Positions 1 through 11,361 of a stretch of 64,000 nucleotides of DNA are shown here, one piece after another. The notes beneath the pieces were generated by a model. That model was not told where the DNA came from, made no database searches, and saw only the letters and a list, made by a program, of their open reading frames with translations. Origin of the DNA: Pleurotus ostreatus/Saccharomyces cerevisiae fusant (taxonomy: Eukaryota; Opisthokonta); NCBI GenBank assembly GCA_024196135.1, contig JAMQCK010000013.1, positions 62,596 through 126,595 of the forward strand. Reading direction: 5' to 3'. Each line of letters starts with the position of its first letter. Position 1 is the stretch's first letter. A program made the translations under genes and the position numbers.

Positions 1-9
1 AGACTGTAG

Positions 10-936
10 TACGTCTTGAGCGACGGGGTGCTCGTCTGGCGAGCGTGGTGCTTGTGGCCAGACAGCCGCATTGTAAAGGGAATTCTCTCAGCATGCCTCT
101 GCGGGAGCATAGGTGGGTGAATTCCAACGCAGTCATGACACGCAATTAGACCTGTGCTCAGTGGGAAGCATTGCGGAGTGTACATGGCTTTTTTGGCCTG
201 GTCTCGACTTCGTGGGCGGGGTAGAAAATATCTACCATCTCCTACTTTGGCTGCTTCCTCTCATCGTCACCAATGCCGTCGCAACAGCGCTCATTGGCAA
301 CAAAGTTTTGTGCGCGGCCAGTTATTATGGATGTTATATCCGCGAATGACTGACTTCATTGGCAAGGCAATACCGCCGGGAAATCCAGGGCTCCCTTGGT
401 CCCTTTGCGCAGAGAACGCAAGCGGGAACAGTACTCTTGCTGCTCCTCGAATCGGGCGTCGCGTACCTGTTGTTTTGGGTATATTCTCCCATCGTATTTC
501 CCTCCATCTACTGACCAGTTTCAGGTCATCGACTGTGCCCTGACAATCGCGACCCTCGACAGTCCATTCTCCGACATCCACGTCTTCGGCAGCATTGCTT
601 TCCACATAGCGGTACGTCCACAATCACAGCGAAGGCGCTCCCGATGACACTCACGCCGTACAGGGCATCTACCCGACATGCGTCCTATTCGTTGCCATAC
701 GAGGACCGACGGAGTCCCTGATTAGCGCCCAGGTCTCACAAGCGATGCGCTTCGACGGACCGGCTGAAAGACCGCGCGAGTCGGGCGCTGTATCCGACTC
801 CACGCCCGAAGGCTCTGCTGGCGTCCTCGATATTGGGCATCAGGACTCGCACGCGGATAGCCTTTCTGGCTGGTACATTGCTGACGACGAAGGGGGCGTC
901 GAAGGAGTCGAAATTGAGGCTGAACTGACAATCTGA
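10..936 (+). CDS. Fungal multi-pass integral membrane protein, 3' part
   Basis: This is the 3' part of an intron-rich gene that begins left of the window. Five exons join in one open frame: 10-112, 162-309, 367-478, 525-611 and 664-936, with introns of 46-57 nt. An apparent stop codon at 347-349 lies inside the third of these introns (310-366, with a CTGAC-type branch site), so the gene is not broken. The product has at least four hydrophobic segments, including LLWLLPLIVTNAVATALIG and VLLLLLESGVAYLLFW, then a GIYPT turn and a hydrophilic tail of about 70 residues. This layout resembles the large Agaricomycete family of 7-TM-like membrane proteins of unknown role. The fold is a family impression from the hydrophobic pattern; no substrate or ligand can be named. 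Confidence 0.7.
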
Positions 937-1091
937 ACGGAGGATTTCAAGAGAAAATCAATCGATTTTACGGGCTATTTACGCAACGACCTCTTGTTGT
1001 CGAGACGGAAACATCACTCGTCCAGTTCTTTGAGGCGCTCGGCGTCTACCATCCGTACGCGCGAAGTCGCAACCTTGCTCTGCGTGAGCGT

Positions 1092-1880
1092 TCACCAGTG
1101 GCCGATGACAGCCTGCGGGTGGTACGGCTCTTCCAGATACTTCACGTCCTCCTCCGACAGCTTGATGTCCACCGCGCCTGCGCAGCCGCGTCAATCCAGT
1201 GCCCTCCCTTCCACCACTCTCGCCTGAACTTACCAATCAAGTCCTGGAGGTTTTCCAGCGATGTCGTACCCACGATAGGCGCCGTTACGCCCGGTTTGGA
1301 CATGATCCACGCCAGCGACAGCTGAGCCATGCTACAGCCCTTCTTCTTTGCAAGCTCTTCGACACGATTGACGATGGCCTCGGTGCTCTCCTTCGCCTTG
1401 CTGTAGACGCCAAAGGAGCGGTCTGTCTCGCCGCGCTTGGTCTGCCGGTCAAGAGGGCGGGAGAGGCGGCCGCGCGCGAGATGCGACCATGGGACGGAAC
1501 CGACACATACTGCTTTAGGGTCGGGAACATCTCGCGCTCTTCTTCAGGTTAGGCGAGGCTGTAGTGGTTCTGCGATAAAATGAAGGGTGTGAGCTTGTCG
1601 TGAATGGCGTAGTTCTGTATCGCGCTTAATGAATGCGACGACATCAGTACAGTACGTCCCTGTGGCGGAAAGCCTTGCTTACACTGATACGCCCAGCAAG
1701 AGCTCATTCCGATGTAGCGAACCCAGCCCGCTTGGACGACGTCAAGCAAGGCCTCCATCTACATAGGTATAGATGAGCGCCAAGACATCCTATGCGCGTG
1801 CAATTGTCATATCGATGGCGTTGAAGGACGTCGATGTAGTCAAGCTGAAGCCGTTCCAGGCTATGCTTCCGTCAAGGACG
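1092..1880 (-). pseudogene. Truncated, decayed aldo-keto reductase copy
   Basis: Read on the minus strand, this matches the last two thirds of the intact AKR gene at 8682-10150. It starts at the HSLERLQLDYIDVLQ region and runs to the native stop (TGA, 1092-1094). The N-terminal part of about 140 residues, with the cofactor-entry strands, catalytic Asp, Tyr and Lys, is missing. The remainder carries a TAA stop where the intact copy reads YSLAYREEE, and a frameshift a little later near the KQYGVGS segment. Similarity continues into the 3' flank as far as about 945, which matches 10151-10290 after the intact gene. This is direct evidence of a DNA-level segmental duplication, followed by decay. 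Confidence 0.88.
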
Positions 1881-1975
1881 CTGAGGCGGCTGAGGCACAG
1901 ACTGGCAGAGGCAGGGCCGTGAAGAACGGCCATAAGCAGATTCATAGCCGTCAGACATGCCCGAGGCAGGCAGCA

Positions 1976-2080
1976 GTTGGCAAGGAATTTCCAGCAACTT
2001 GATGTGAAGGCAACACGCAGGAGACGGGTGCGAATGCCGGCAGCGCCAAAGCGCTCGGCATTCGCCGCACTGCATCACGT
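1976..2080 (-). repeat. 105-bp duplicated non-coding element, copy 1
   Basis: The reverse complement of this stretch aligns along its whole length with 10326-10430. Both copies begin with CACGTGA, continue with GCCGAGCGCTTTGGCG and share GGCATTCGCACCCGTCTCCT. They differ by scattered substitutions and small changes. Neither copy has a convincing ORF. In both places the element lies between an AKR sequence and a Cys-rich mini-gene, but on opposite strands of the window. The CACGTG palindrome would suit a bHLH-type regulator, so a promoter remnant is possible but unproven. Confidence 0.7.
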
Positions 2081-2359
2081 GCATATGTTCGACTGCGTTT
2101 CCGAATGTTATCGCAACCATATACGTCGAAGGCCAGGAAGAATGACGCTCAATACTCGTTTGGGCAACATAGATCTAATGCAACGTGTATAATGTTACGA
2201 ATAAGGATAGCGGTGAATAAATATGGGAAGCGACGAGTGCATAGCGGTAGCAGAGTGTCTAGGGTCTATTTAGTGTGTATATATGGTAGGTTGTACTCTA
2301 GTTGGATGTCCAAGGTTACAATGAATAAGTTAAAAACAGGCTATTGTCCAGAGAGAAAA

Positions 2360-2863
2360 TCAGCGGTAGCCCGCCGCCGTGCACGCGCGGCAGAAGGCGT
2401 TCTTGTTTAGCGCTAAGGTCGCAATCATGAGCCGTCATAGTCTCTGATATATCGCTTGACCACTTACTGTAGTGCTCAGGGTACGTGCGGCTGGACGTAT
2501 ATCAGCATGAGTGACACGCACTGGGGAGACCGCCGGCTTACTACTGGAGGCACGTCTTCGTGCAAGAGGGGGGCTGGCAAGTAGGCGGATGGTACGCGCT
2601 GAACTTGCAGCGACTCGAGCCGCACTCGATCTGTACAGGCGATGGTAAGAAACGCCCCTTCGAGAGAAGAAAAGGGAGTACGACAGACCATCTCCTCGGG
2701 CTGTGAAAGGCGCGCTTATCAGCCCAGTCTTCATGGGAAAGGTGCGTGAACTCACCATGTTCTCGACATGACCGCAGCGCTGGTAGACATTCTGAACGCT
2801 GTAGGGAAGTGAGTATCGATTCTCGAATAATGACCAAAGGACTCACCGACGCCAGTGGCACAT
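2360..2863 (-). CDS. Small Cys/His-rich protein, copy 1 (77 aa, six exons)
   Basis: Six tiny exons join into one frame: 2847-2863, 2756-2798, 2689-2700, 2545-2630, 2468-2490 and 2360-2412. Exon 3 is only 12 nt and encodes PEEM. The protein begins MCHWRRVQNVYQRCGHVENM, has a core IECGSSRCKFSAYHPPTC, then CTKTC and a closing CRAC pair, giving nine cysteines. It has no signal peptide and no membrane segment, so an intracellular metal-binding role is plausible but inferred. Every splice phase and the 12-nt exon are kept in the second copy at 11362-11866, which strongly supports the model. A TATATAA motif at about 2955-2961 lies about 95 bp upstream of the start. I recall similar short proteins from many Agaricomycetes, but no function. 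Confidence 0.8.
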
Positions 2864-2954
2864 TATGAAAGATTAGTAAAGATGAGTAGTAGAAGTAGAT
2901 AAGTAAAGGATAAGGAGAAGGAGATGATGCTTCTCTCTGGGAGATCTCGCTGGG

Positions 2955-2961
2955 TTATATA
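2955..2961 (-). promoter_or_regulatory. TATA box of Cys-rich gene copy 1
   Basis: On the minus strand the sequence GGTATATA precedes the start codon at 2863 by about 95 bp. A pyrimidine-rich leader lies between them. This fits a TATA-driven fungal promoter. Confidence 0.5.
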
Positions 2962-4540
2962 CCTTCGGCCCAGCCTCGCCGCAGAGAATTGTGGCACGTA
3001 CGTTCTCGAATCGAACAGTGCCCAACTTTCCCCATCCCTCGCCTCCAAACCACTCACTCACCTCAGAGCCCGACACCTCACCAGTACTCCGCATCAACCG
3101 GGGGCGCAGAGCAAAGCCCTCATCCGAACACCGACTCGGATAGGTGAGAAGGAAGCGCAAGCCCGAACGCGGAATGAGAGGCGCCCGCGGATCAGGATAT
3201 TGCTGGCCCGCAAACGCGAAGCTATTGTCTCTTCTGAGATAGCGTCAATGATTTCTCGCGCGTGGCTTCATTGATAGGCATAGCCTTTACGTTTGATTGA
3301 ACTTGCGCAGTGTAGGTGGGACCGTCGGAGGAGTTAGGCTGCCGGGAAGCTAGGCGTTCATTGTGTCAAAAGGAGATAGCATAGATATGAGACTGCAAGA
3401 GCCATAGTCCTCCAGCGCGTACAGACTTGGGGTACGACCTTTGTTGAGCGGGAGCGCACCGTCGGCGATGAGGGCGGGAGGCAGAGGACATTCCCACGCC
3501 AATCAAGTGGGCGCCCATCACGGTGAGTCACTGCTTACGTTTGTTGATCAACGACCGCACGCTCCATCGTGCGCAATCAACGGCAAACACAGGTGCGCCT
3601 CTTGCTTCCCGCCCTCACCTTCCTGTGCTTGACCCACTTCGAGTCGCTCTGCGGGATATCTCAGCTGGCTGCGCTGCTGCTTTGCCTCAGATATGCGGAT
3701 GGACTCGAGAGATGCGCCTCAAACGACGCGTCGAGGACCTGACTCCCGACTTTGGGCCGTACATCAAGTTAAGAATCGCGGCCGCGGTTTCTGCTGAAGA
3801 TATCTCAGCCATGAAGCTATGCCATACTTTTAAATCTGTGGCAATCAGAATTCCGCGAAATGCAACGAGACCTGCGGTCCAATGACTGTACCTATGTTCA
3901 TCGGGCCATATCGCCTAGTGTCTTCGGTGTTCGCGGCTCGGACACCATCAATCCCTCCTCAGACCTATCCAAACAGCCGCTTTCGGGAATCTAACCAATA
4001 TCCTTACTCGACTGCAAGGACCTCTTTTGTGGCGCGCCTCGCGTGAGCCCACAGCTCGCAAACCTCAGAATCCGTGCCTGCCAATGCCAGCGATCCCTCA
4101 AGTTCAACTTGCGCCGGAGCAGCTCTTTTTCCGATATGAAGACACCGTCTGGGAACGCGTCGGTGCTGGAATCTCGGGCGTCGGGGTCAAGAGCGGCGAA
4201 CACAAATAAGGTATCGAAAGTTATCGAACATCAAGCTGCAAAGAAGACTGGAGACGCCATCTCCTCGTCTCCGCCATCGCCCTCTACGAGCGCGCTCCTC
4301 GTTTCCCTTCGACGCGTCCCTCGACGCGTAACATCATCTGCCAGTCACCTGTCCGCGGCGCCAAACTAGTGGCTGACCTGCTTCCGCACTCGCTTCTTCC
4401 GCGCAAAGAGACGTGCCCGAGCTGCCCGACCCCTTCAGTCGCTCCGCAATTTAGAGGGAATCCCTGTCACCAAAAGGTTCTACGACAGAATACATCGCTT
4501 CAAGGCGTCATCGTGCGCGCGAGGGTGGGTCATGGACGAG
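2962..4540. other. Gene-poor stretch
   Basis: No convincing gene was found. Open frames such as 3523-3885 (plus) and 3991-4203 (minus) are short, lack splice-linked partners and match no family I recognise. The minus-strand frame at 3991-4203 reads somewhat protein-like and could be a gene relic. The stretch separates the minus-strand Cys-rich gene from the plus-strand Rds1-like gene. Confidence 0.4.
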
Positions 4541-4544
4541 GTGG

Positions 4545-4551
4545 TATAAAA
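4545..4551 (+). promoter_or_regulatory. TATA box of the Rds1-like gene
   Basis: A consensus TATAAAA sits 104-110 bp upstream of the ATG at 4655 and is followed by a C/T-rich leader. This spacing is usual for strongly expressed fungal genes. Confidence 0.6.
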
Positions 4552-4654
4552 GGATGAGGGCGAGGGAGGACGTTTTTCCATCGTTCTTCCCCCCCGAACG
4601 TCGCCTTTTCCTCAAACCCCGTCCTTCCTTTCGCCAAAGCCCCTCCTTTTCGCC

Positions 4655-5715
4655 ATGAAGATCACTGTCGGACTCGCCCTTCTCGCCGTTGCCGTCGTCG
4701 ACGCGCTTCCCAACGACAAGCGGGACGCTCCGAAGAACAACGAGATCACGGGTGAGTTTTCTGCCCGTCGCCTCTCCTCGTCGTTGCTCATCTAGCCTTG
4801 CTCAGACACCGTCGTCTTGAACTACGCGCTTACCCTCGAGCATCTCGAGAACGCATTCTACCACACCGCCTTGGCGAACTACACACAGCAAGACTTTGTG
4901 GCTGCGGGCCTGCCCTCGTGGTCGCGCGGGCGGTTCAAGGAGCTCGCCGAGCACGAGCAGTCCCATGTGGACGTGCTCAAGTCGGTCCTGGGTGCGAATG
5001 CGACGCAGCCGTGCACGTACGACTTGTAAGTCAATTCTTTGCCCGCATATATGTCGTTCTCATGCTGATCGCTGCCTTTAGCCCCGTCACCGACGTCAAG
5101 TCGTTCGTCGGCCTGAGCCAGGTCCTCGAGGGCGTCGGCACGTCGGCGTACGCTGGCGCTGCGTCCTTCCTGACCAGCAAGGACGCGCTCAACGCCGCCG
5201 CGGTCATCCTCTCGACGGAGGCTCGCCACGCTGCCTGGGTCGCGTCTGCTGTCAACAAGCAGAACCCCTGGAGCGGCGCGTATGACGTATGTCCTTCGCG
5301 TATCTACGCCCATCCTTGCTGACAACGTATACAGACGCCTCTCAGCTTCAACGAGGTCTTCTCCCTCGCGGTGCCCTTCATTGCGGCCTGCCCCGACTCG
5401 AACCCGGCCCTGCCCTTCACCGGCTTCCCCGCTCTTGCTCTTGGCGCCGGCCACCCCGAGGCTACTGTCGCCGTCTCGACTCCGGCTTCCCTCGCCAAGG
5501 ACAAGCAGTATTACGTCGCCTTCTTCAGCGGCCTCACCAAGCAGTTCATCCCGGTCAAGGACGGCAAGGTCACCATTCCGAAGGGCCTGGACGGCACCGT
5601 ATACGCTGTCCTCACCAACGACGAGAACACGGCTACGGACGCGACCACCATCGCTGGCCCTGCCATCCTGTCCTTCCCGTTCAACTCCCGCGGTGAGTAC
5701 ATCCACAAGAACTAA
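4655..5715 (+). CDS. Rds1-like ferritin-fold secreted protein
   Basis: Four exons (4655-4751, 4806-5025, 5082-5286, 5335-5715) encode about 300 residues. A signal peptide (MKITVGLALLAVAVVDALP) is followed by a KR processing-type site. Next comes a helical ferritin-like region with NYALTLEHLENAFYHTAL, an EHEQSHVDVL helix and STEARHAAW. These carry the Glu and His residues expected of a di-iron four-helix bundle. The C-terminal third is beta-rich and ends SRGEYIHKN. The family (Rds1, ferritin-like) is linked in fungi to stress and nutrient-regulated expression; its reaction is not established. All introns are 48-56 nt with clean GT-AG borders. Confidence 0.85.
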
Positions 5716-6153
5716 GTGCTGGGTATCCGTAATGTTGCCGTCTCATGTACCAAGTGGAAGATACCATAGCCTTTCCTCTAGTACTCATGAAATACCCATA
5801 TGTAGTCTTGTTAACCTGTAGTTTGTCCTTGTGGGTCCGAGTTGGAATATACACGTGCACCACACCGAATCGGAAGCATCTCGCGCGCCTCCTGACCTTG
5901 TCCCCCGACCTCCGAATCGGTGGAAGAACTGGCAGTGGGAGTTCTCCCAGCGGCTAGGACCCGCATTAAGTCGCCCGCAACGTCAGCGACGACTGAGTCA
6001 GCAGAAGTTCACGCATCGTATTTCCGCCAGGCGACATGTGCCACGACCTCCGTGGTCGAGCGCGCGAGAGGGTATATTAGGGCGACGGTGACTGGGGTGG
6101 TCACAGAGGAATCTCTTGCCTTCTACCATCATCACCTCAAGCACAGACGCGCG
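5716..6153. other. Intergenic region, promoter of AKR gene A
   Basis: No gene is seen in these 438 bp. A TATATTA-type motif near 6070 lies about 80 bp before the AKR start codon. Nothing else was recognised. Confidence 0.4.
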
Positions 6154-8222
6154 ATGTCCTACCCAAAGAAGGTTCCCTACGGTAGGTCGACTCGCCCAGC
6201 GACGAGATGTGGTCGCGCCAGGAGACATGGTTCATACGCGATGGGACACGGTCGCCCTGCGATGAGTGCGTTCGCTGACGCGTCGCGCAGTCCGTCTCGG
6301 CAACTCGGGCTTGAAGGTGTCGAAGATCATCTTGGGATGCATGTCGTACGGGTCTCCTGGTGCGTCTTATCAGTACCGGAGGGAGGATAACAGCGCTGAT
6401 TATCTGCCTATCTCCGTTATTGCTTGCGATCTGCGGGCGATCCTTTCATTATGCGCGACTTTCTATTTCTCTGCGCCGTCTTCCCGTCGATCTCCGTACA
6501 ACCCGCGATAATGCAACACCGCTACCGATCGACGCCTTCCAACTCTCGCGCGCGATGACCTCCAGAGTGGCAGCAATGGGTGCTCGGCGAGGAGGAGGGC
6601 ATCAAGCACATCAAGGCGGCGTACGACGCGGGGATTAACACGTTCGACACCGCGAATGTGCGTTCTTGCCTCCTCATTTTGTCCTCCACTGCTCTATTCC
6701 CCAATTCCTGCCCTTCATGAGGACGCGATACTGACGCGCGCACCCCAGGTTTACAGCAACGGTCTTTCGGAAGTCATCCTCGGCAAGGCCATCAAGCAGC
6801 ACAACCTCCCGCGCGACGAGATTGTGGTGATGACGAAGGTGCGTTGGATGTTTGGGGTGGCTGTATGCGCCCTTCATCAGGGATGGTCAAAGTGGGTGAG
6901 CCTCGCGATGAGCCTAGGTTTGAGCCTCGCCAAAGATTTGGGAGGCTCAAGTGCGGAGGCTCAAAGGCTCAACGAAGGCCCACCTCCAGAGGAGAGCCTT
7001 CTCGGGTGACCCCAGCGTTCGAGCATCGTCCTTTGAGCCTACGCCGCCGCTTCTTCGCTTCCCGCGGGCCCTTACGTACCGAGCTCATGCGGGGCGATTG
7101 AACGAGGCTCAGCGCTTGGCTCAACTATACTATTGTCCGTCATGAGCTAAGGACGCTTTGCTCACCCGAATCCTACTTCAGGTCTACTTCGAAGTCAAGA
7201 AGAGCATCGGCGAGAGCTTCACGCCGGATATCAACCCAGACACGGTCGGCTACGTGAACCAGCACGGGCTCAGTCGCAAGGTGAGTATATGTGCTTTGTT
7301 TGGGTTGAAGTGGATGTGGATGTGGTTGGGGGGAGGAGGGCGTGCATGTGGTCGAGGAGGCGCAGGCGTGCTTGAAGATGAGAGAGCTGACGCGCCACGC
7401 AGCACATCTTCGACTCCGTGAAGCACAGCTTGGAGCGGCTGCAGCTGGACTACATCGATGTGCTCCAATGCCATCGCTTCGACAAGGATACGCCGATCGA
7501 GGAGACGGTGAGCATACATGCGGTCAGGATGACGCTAAGTGCTGATATGTGGCGTAGATGGAAGCCCTCCACGACGTGGTGAAGGCAGGCTGGGTCCGCT
7601 ACATCGGAATGTCGTCCTGCTGGGCGTACCAATGTGAGTAGAGCCGCAGCTTCACACAATCCCACCTCACCAACGAATACCCTTAGTCAACGCGATGCAG
7701 AGCTACGCCATCCAGAACAAGCTCACGCCCTTCATCTCGATGCAGAACCACTACAGCCTCGCCTACCGCGAGGAAGAGCGCGAGATGTTCCCCACCCTCA
7801 AGCAGTTCGGCGTCGGCGCGATCCCCTGGTCGCCCCTCGCGCGCGGCCGCCTCACGCGGCCGCTCACCCAGCAGACGAAGCGCGGCGAGGTCGACCGGTT
7901 CATCGGTCAGTACAGCAAGTCGCAGGCGAGCGCGGATGCCATTGTGAACCGCGTCGAGGAGCTCGCGGGGAAGAAGGGGTGCAGCATGGCGCAGCTTGCG
8001 CTGGCGTGGATCATGAACCGCCCGGGGGTGACGGCGCCGATTGTGGGGACGACGTCGTTGGAGAATTTGGCGGATTTGATTGGTGAGAGCGGTCGAAAAG
8101 GGTCGAAGGAGGGTGGGGTGCTGACTGGCTTTGTAGGAGCGGTGGATGTGAAGCTGAGCGAGGAGGACATGAAGTACTTGGAGGAGCCATACATCCCGCA
8201 GGGCGTGATTGGGCACCAGTAA
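6154..8222 (+). CDS. Aldo-keto reductase A (346 aa)
   Basis: Nine exons run from ATG 6154 to TAA 8222. Approximate borders are 6154-6181, 6291-6359, ~6564-6657, 6749-6838, 7182-7280, 7403-7507, 7558-7633, 7688-8082 and 8137-8222. The product is an NADPH-dependent TIM-barrel reductase. It starts VRLGNSGLKVSKIILGCMSY and shows the AKR tetrad: Asp and Tyr in TFDTANVYSNG, Lys in VVMTKV and His in VLQCHRFD. It also has GWVRYIGMSSCWAYQ and the PLARGRLTRPL loop of the aryl-alcohol dehydrogenase-like/YakC-type branch (AKR9-like). The substrate is probably an aldehyde or ketone but is unknown. Its introns match those of the tandem copy B in position, but introns 2 (about 204 nt) and 4 (343 nt) are expanded. 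Confidence 0.93.
6890..7125. repeat. GAGGCTC-rich insertion inside an intron of AKR A
   Basis: Intron 4 of AKR A is 343 nt, against 66 nt at the same position in AKR B. The extra sequence holds several direct and inverted copies of GAGGCTCAA / TTTGAGCCTC, which could fold into hairpins. No ORF or clear target-site duplication was seen. It looks like a small non-autonomous element or repeat expansion; its class is unknown. Confidence 0.5.
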
Positions 8223-8681
8223 GTGAGCTGTGGAAGAGGGTAATGATAATGTCAAAAGCATGTAACATTAGCGGAACACGGCAATCGACTCCTTTGACCT
8301 ACACGGCCCGCTCGCTCGCCCACGATTGCACAACGAGGTTTTACTTGCGCAGTGAGGGCCTGCCTTGTCCCGTAGGCGCGCGTTCGTGCCACCTTCTCTT
8401 TCCTCAACAGTTTTCTCCTTTCTTTAGCAAAATGCGGCTCGTATCCGTCGACAGGGCCCCCTAATCTGCGTTTTCCTGGCCTATCGGGATATAGTGTGGG
8501 CGACTCGAGAACGACGCTCATGGGACCCCAGGCTCGTCGACGTCGAAGACGGCTACTAGCCGCGGAACTCGGCTGAGGTCGTTGGGGGCTATTTAACGCC
8601 GGGCGCGTCGTCTTGGATGCGCCCAGCGCTCTCTACTTGGCTTCTTCCGAACCCACTGCAGCAATCAACTTACAACTCGAG
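8223..8681. other. Spacer between the two AKR genes
   Basis: No gene is seen. A CTATTTAA motif near 8588 is the best TATA candidate for AKR B, about 90 bp upstream of its start. Confidence 0.4.
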
Positions 8682-10150
8682 ATGTCGTATTCGAAGAAGG
8701 TTCCCTACGGTGCGTCCCCGTCTTTCCTTTCGATCCATGCGACGAGTCTGCTCAACGATCGCGCAGTGCGTCTGGGAAGCTCTGGCCTGAAGGTGTCCAA
8801 GATCATCCTCGGGTGCATGTCGTACGGATCTCCGGGTGAGCACTTCGCCGAGACGAGCGTCGACAATGGCGCTGACATTCTGTAGAATGGCAGGCTTGGG
8901 TCCTACCCGAGGAAGAGGGAATCAAGCACATTAAGGCCGCCTACGATGCAGGGATCAATACCTTCGATACGGCGAACGTAAGTTCGATTTGCGGTCGAAG
9001 AGAAATGCGATACTGACGAGCCTGTAGGTCTACAGCAATGGGTTGTCGGAGGTCATCCTCGGGAAGGCGATCAAGCAGCATAACCTACCCCGGGAAGAGA
9101 TCGTGGTGATGACGAAGGTGAGTGGTCGTTTTCATTCACGGGAAGTGACGGGAAGGAGAAGACTTGCTAACACGCTCCTGCAGGTCTTCGGCGAGGTCAA
9201 GCGCAACATCAGCGAGGGCTGGACGCCGAACGTTGACCCCGATACCGTGGGATATGTCAATCAGCATGGGCTGAGCCGAAAGGTGGGCTCGCACTCACGT
9301 CCGTTCAGAGGATCATACTGACCTCAATAAGCACATATTCGACTCGGTGAAGCACAGTCTCGAGCGGCTTCAGCTAGACTACATCGACGTACTCCAGTGC
9401 CACCGCTTCGACAAGGATACGCCCATCGAGGAGACGGTTCGAGTGGTATCGCGCGCATGTCATCTATGTACTTACGCCTATATAGATGGAGGCCCTGCAC
9501 GACGTCGTCAAAGCGGGCTGGGTTCGCTACATCGGCATGTCATCCTGCTGGGCATACCAGTGTAAGCAATGCTTGCCGTCATAGGTACATCCGATACTAA
9601 TGTCCTCCTGTCCAGTCAGCGCAATGCAGAACTACGCCATTCAGAACAAGCTGACTCCCTTCATCTCCATGCAAAACCACTACAGCCTCGCATACCGTGA
9701 GGAGGAGCGCGAGATGTTCCCGACCCTCGAACAGTATGGCGTCGGCTCCATCCCCTGGTCGCCTCTGGCGCGCGGCCGTCTCACCCGCCCGCTCGATCAG
9801 CAGACGAAGCGCGGCGAGACGGACCGCTCCTTTGGTGTCTACAGTAAGGCGAAGGAGAGCACTGAGGCCATCGTCAACCGCGTCGAGGAGCTTGCAAAGA
9901 AGAAGGGCTGTAGCATGGCTCAGCTGTCGCTGGCGTGGATCATGTCCAAGCCGGGCGTGACGGCGCCTATCGTGGGCACGACGTCGCTAGAGAACCTCCA
10001 GGACTTAATTGGTGAGTTCGAACGAGAATGGAAGGGAGGGCACTCGATTGACTCGGCTGCACAGGCGCTGTGGACATCAAGCTGTCGGAGGAGGACGTGA
10101 AGTATCTGGAAGAGCCGTACCACCCGCAGGCTGTCATCGGCCACTGGTGA
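8682..10150 (+). CDS. Aldo-keto reductase B (346 aa)
   Basis: Nine exons: 8682-8709, 8767-8835, 8886-8977, 9028-9117, 9184-9282, 9332-9436, 9486-9561, 9616-10011 and 10065-10150. All introns are 48-66 nt. The protein is the same length as AKR A and very similar along its whole length. It keeps the catalytic Asp/Tyr (TFDTANVYSNG), Lys (VVMTKV) and His (VLQCHRFD). It differs mainly in the middle loop (ISEGWTPNVDPDTVGYVNQ) and the C-terminus (PYHPQAVIGHW instead of PYIPQGVIGHQ). Identical intron phases show that A and B arose by tandem duplication. The decayed copy at 1092-1880 resembles B more than A in its C-terminus and 3' flank. Confidence 0.94.
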
Positions 10151-11298
10151 ACGCTCACGTAGAGCAATGTTGCGACTTCGCACGTACGGATGGTAGGCGC
10201 CGAGTGCATCAAAGAACAAGACGAGGAATGTTCCTTCTCGACAACAAGAGGTCGTTGCGTAAATATCCCGTGAAATAGATTGATTTTCTCTTGAATTCTT
10301 CCCTTCGCAGAAAGTCGAACGTTGGCACGTGACGCTGCCGGCCAACGCCGAGCGCTTTGGCGTCGCCGGCATTCGCACCCGTCTCCTGCGTCTTACCTTC
10401 ATATCGACTTCGTGGGAGGCCCTTCCTGACTGCTGCATTTTTCCAGCACGTCTGAAGATTATGACCCTGCACTTGTCCGCGCTCCACGGTCCCGTCTCCG
10501 CTAGACTGTGCCTCCGCCACGCTTGACGAAAGTGCCAGGAACTGAAAGACGTTGACGAGTCCCAATCGCCCGGAGCTCAACTCGGTATTCTTAGGGCTCC
10601 TTCTAGCACTTGAAGACCTGGCTCGGGGATCCCGGACAGGAAGAAGGTCGATTAACGGATTGCACCAATAAAACTGGGCGCCTATGAATTGTGAAAATGG
10701 GTTTTCTACGTTCGACTTATCGCTTCAGACATTGTACCCGTGAATTTCTGCGGGAAAGATGTGCATTGGCGAGAAGATGTATCGCTGATTATGCATCTCA
10801 AGAAGATTCGTCAGCTGAGGCCTATCCCGTCAAGCGCCCGTTTCTATCCTGGTCCTCACTCCGTTCCATCAGCTAGCGGATCCTCTTGAGTTTGGCATGC
10901 TGTACAGCTATCACAATCGGGCAATGCAGGCCCTGTTCGATGTTCAACTCCTTCCTACTTCTACCCTCGACTACGCTAGCTCTTGTTCGGGCTCGCTAGA
11001 GCCCGCCACGCTGCGTTGGCGGGTCAGAGAATCGTGATTGAGAGTCTGCTTTAGGTCCCTCCTTCCGTCAAGGATCGCAATCGCCGCTGGGGATTGGTGC
11101 GGATCGGGATCAATCGGCGATTGCATCTCCCTGTAATTGACAGTACGATGGAAGGAAGGGTTCCGCCTCATGCGCCAAGTTGAGGGAACTGTCACGGAGG
11201 GGCTGCTGCGCGGGCCGCTTGATGGTATACTGCTGGCTGGCGTGCAGACCTCGTTGGCTGCGCCACTCGTACGTCTGTAGGACTGGGATAGACGCGCC
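10151..11298. other. Gene-free stretch after AKR B
   Basis: The first 140 bp match the flank of the AKR pseudogene (945-1091, inverted). The 105-bp element copy 2 follows at 10326-10430. The rest shows only short open frames without splice support. Confidence 0.45.
10326..10430 (+). repeat. 105-bp duplicated non-coding element, copy 2
   Basis: This matches the reverse complement of 1976-2080, starting at CACGTGACG. It lies 176 bp after the AKR B stop codon and about 930 bp before the second Cys-rich gene. No coding potential is evident. Confidence 0.7.
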
Positions 11299-11299
11299 A

Positions 11300-11305
11300 T
11301 ATAAG
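11300..11305 (+). promoter_or_regulatory. TATA box of Cys-rich gene copy 2
   Basis: CATATAAGG lies about 60 bp upstream of the ATG at 11362 and is followed by a pyrimidine-rich leader, as in copy 1. Confidence 0.5.
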
Positions 11306-11361
11306 GCGGGCAAGCGATGCTCTTGTTCTTCCCCCGATTCATCTCCCCTCATCTGCTCGAT

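Noticed and set aside
310..366. In-frame TGA at 347-349 suggesting a broken membrane-protein gene
   Set aside because: The stop falls inside a well-formed 57-nt GT-AG intron, and the exons on both sides join in frame.
3991..4203. Protein-like minus-strand frame in the gene-poor region
   Set aside because: No linked exons or family match; noted only as a possible relic.
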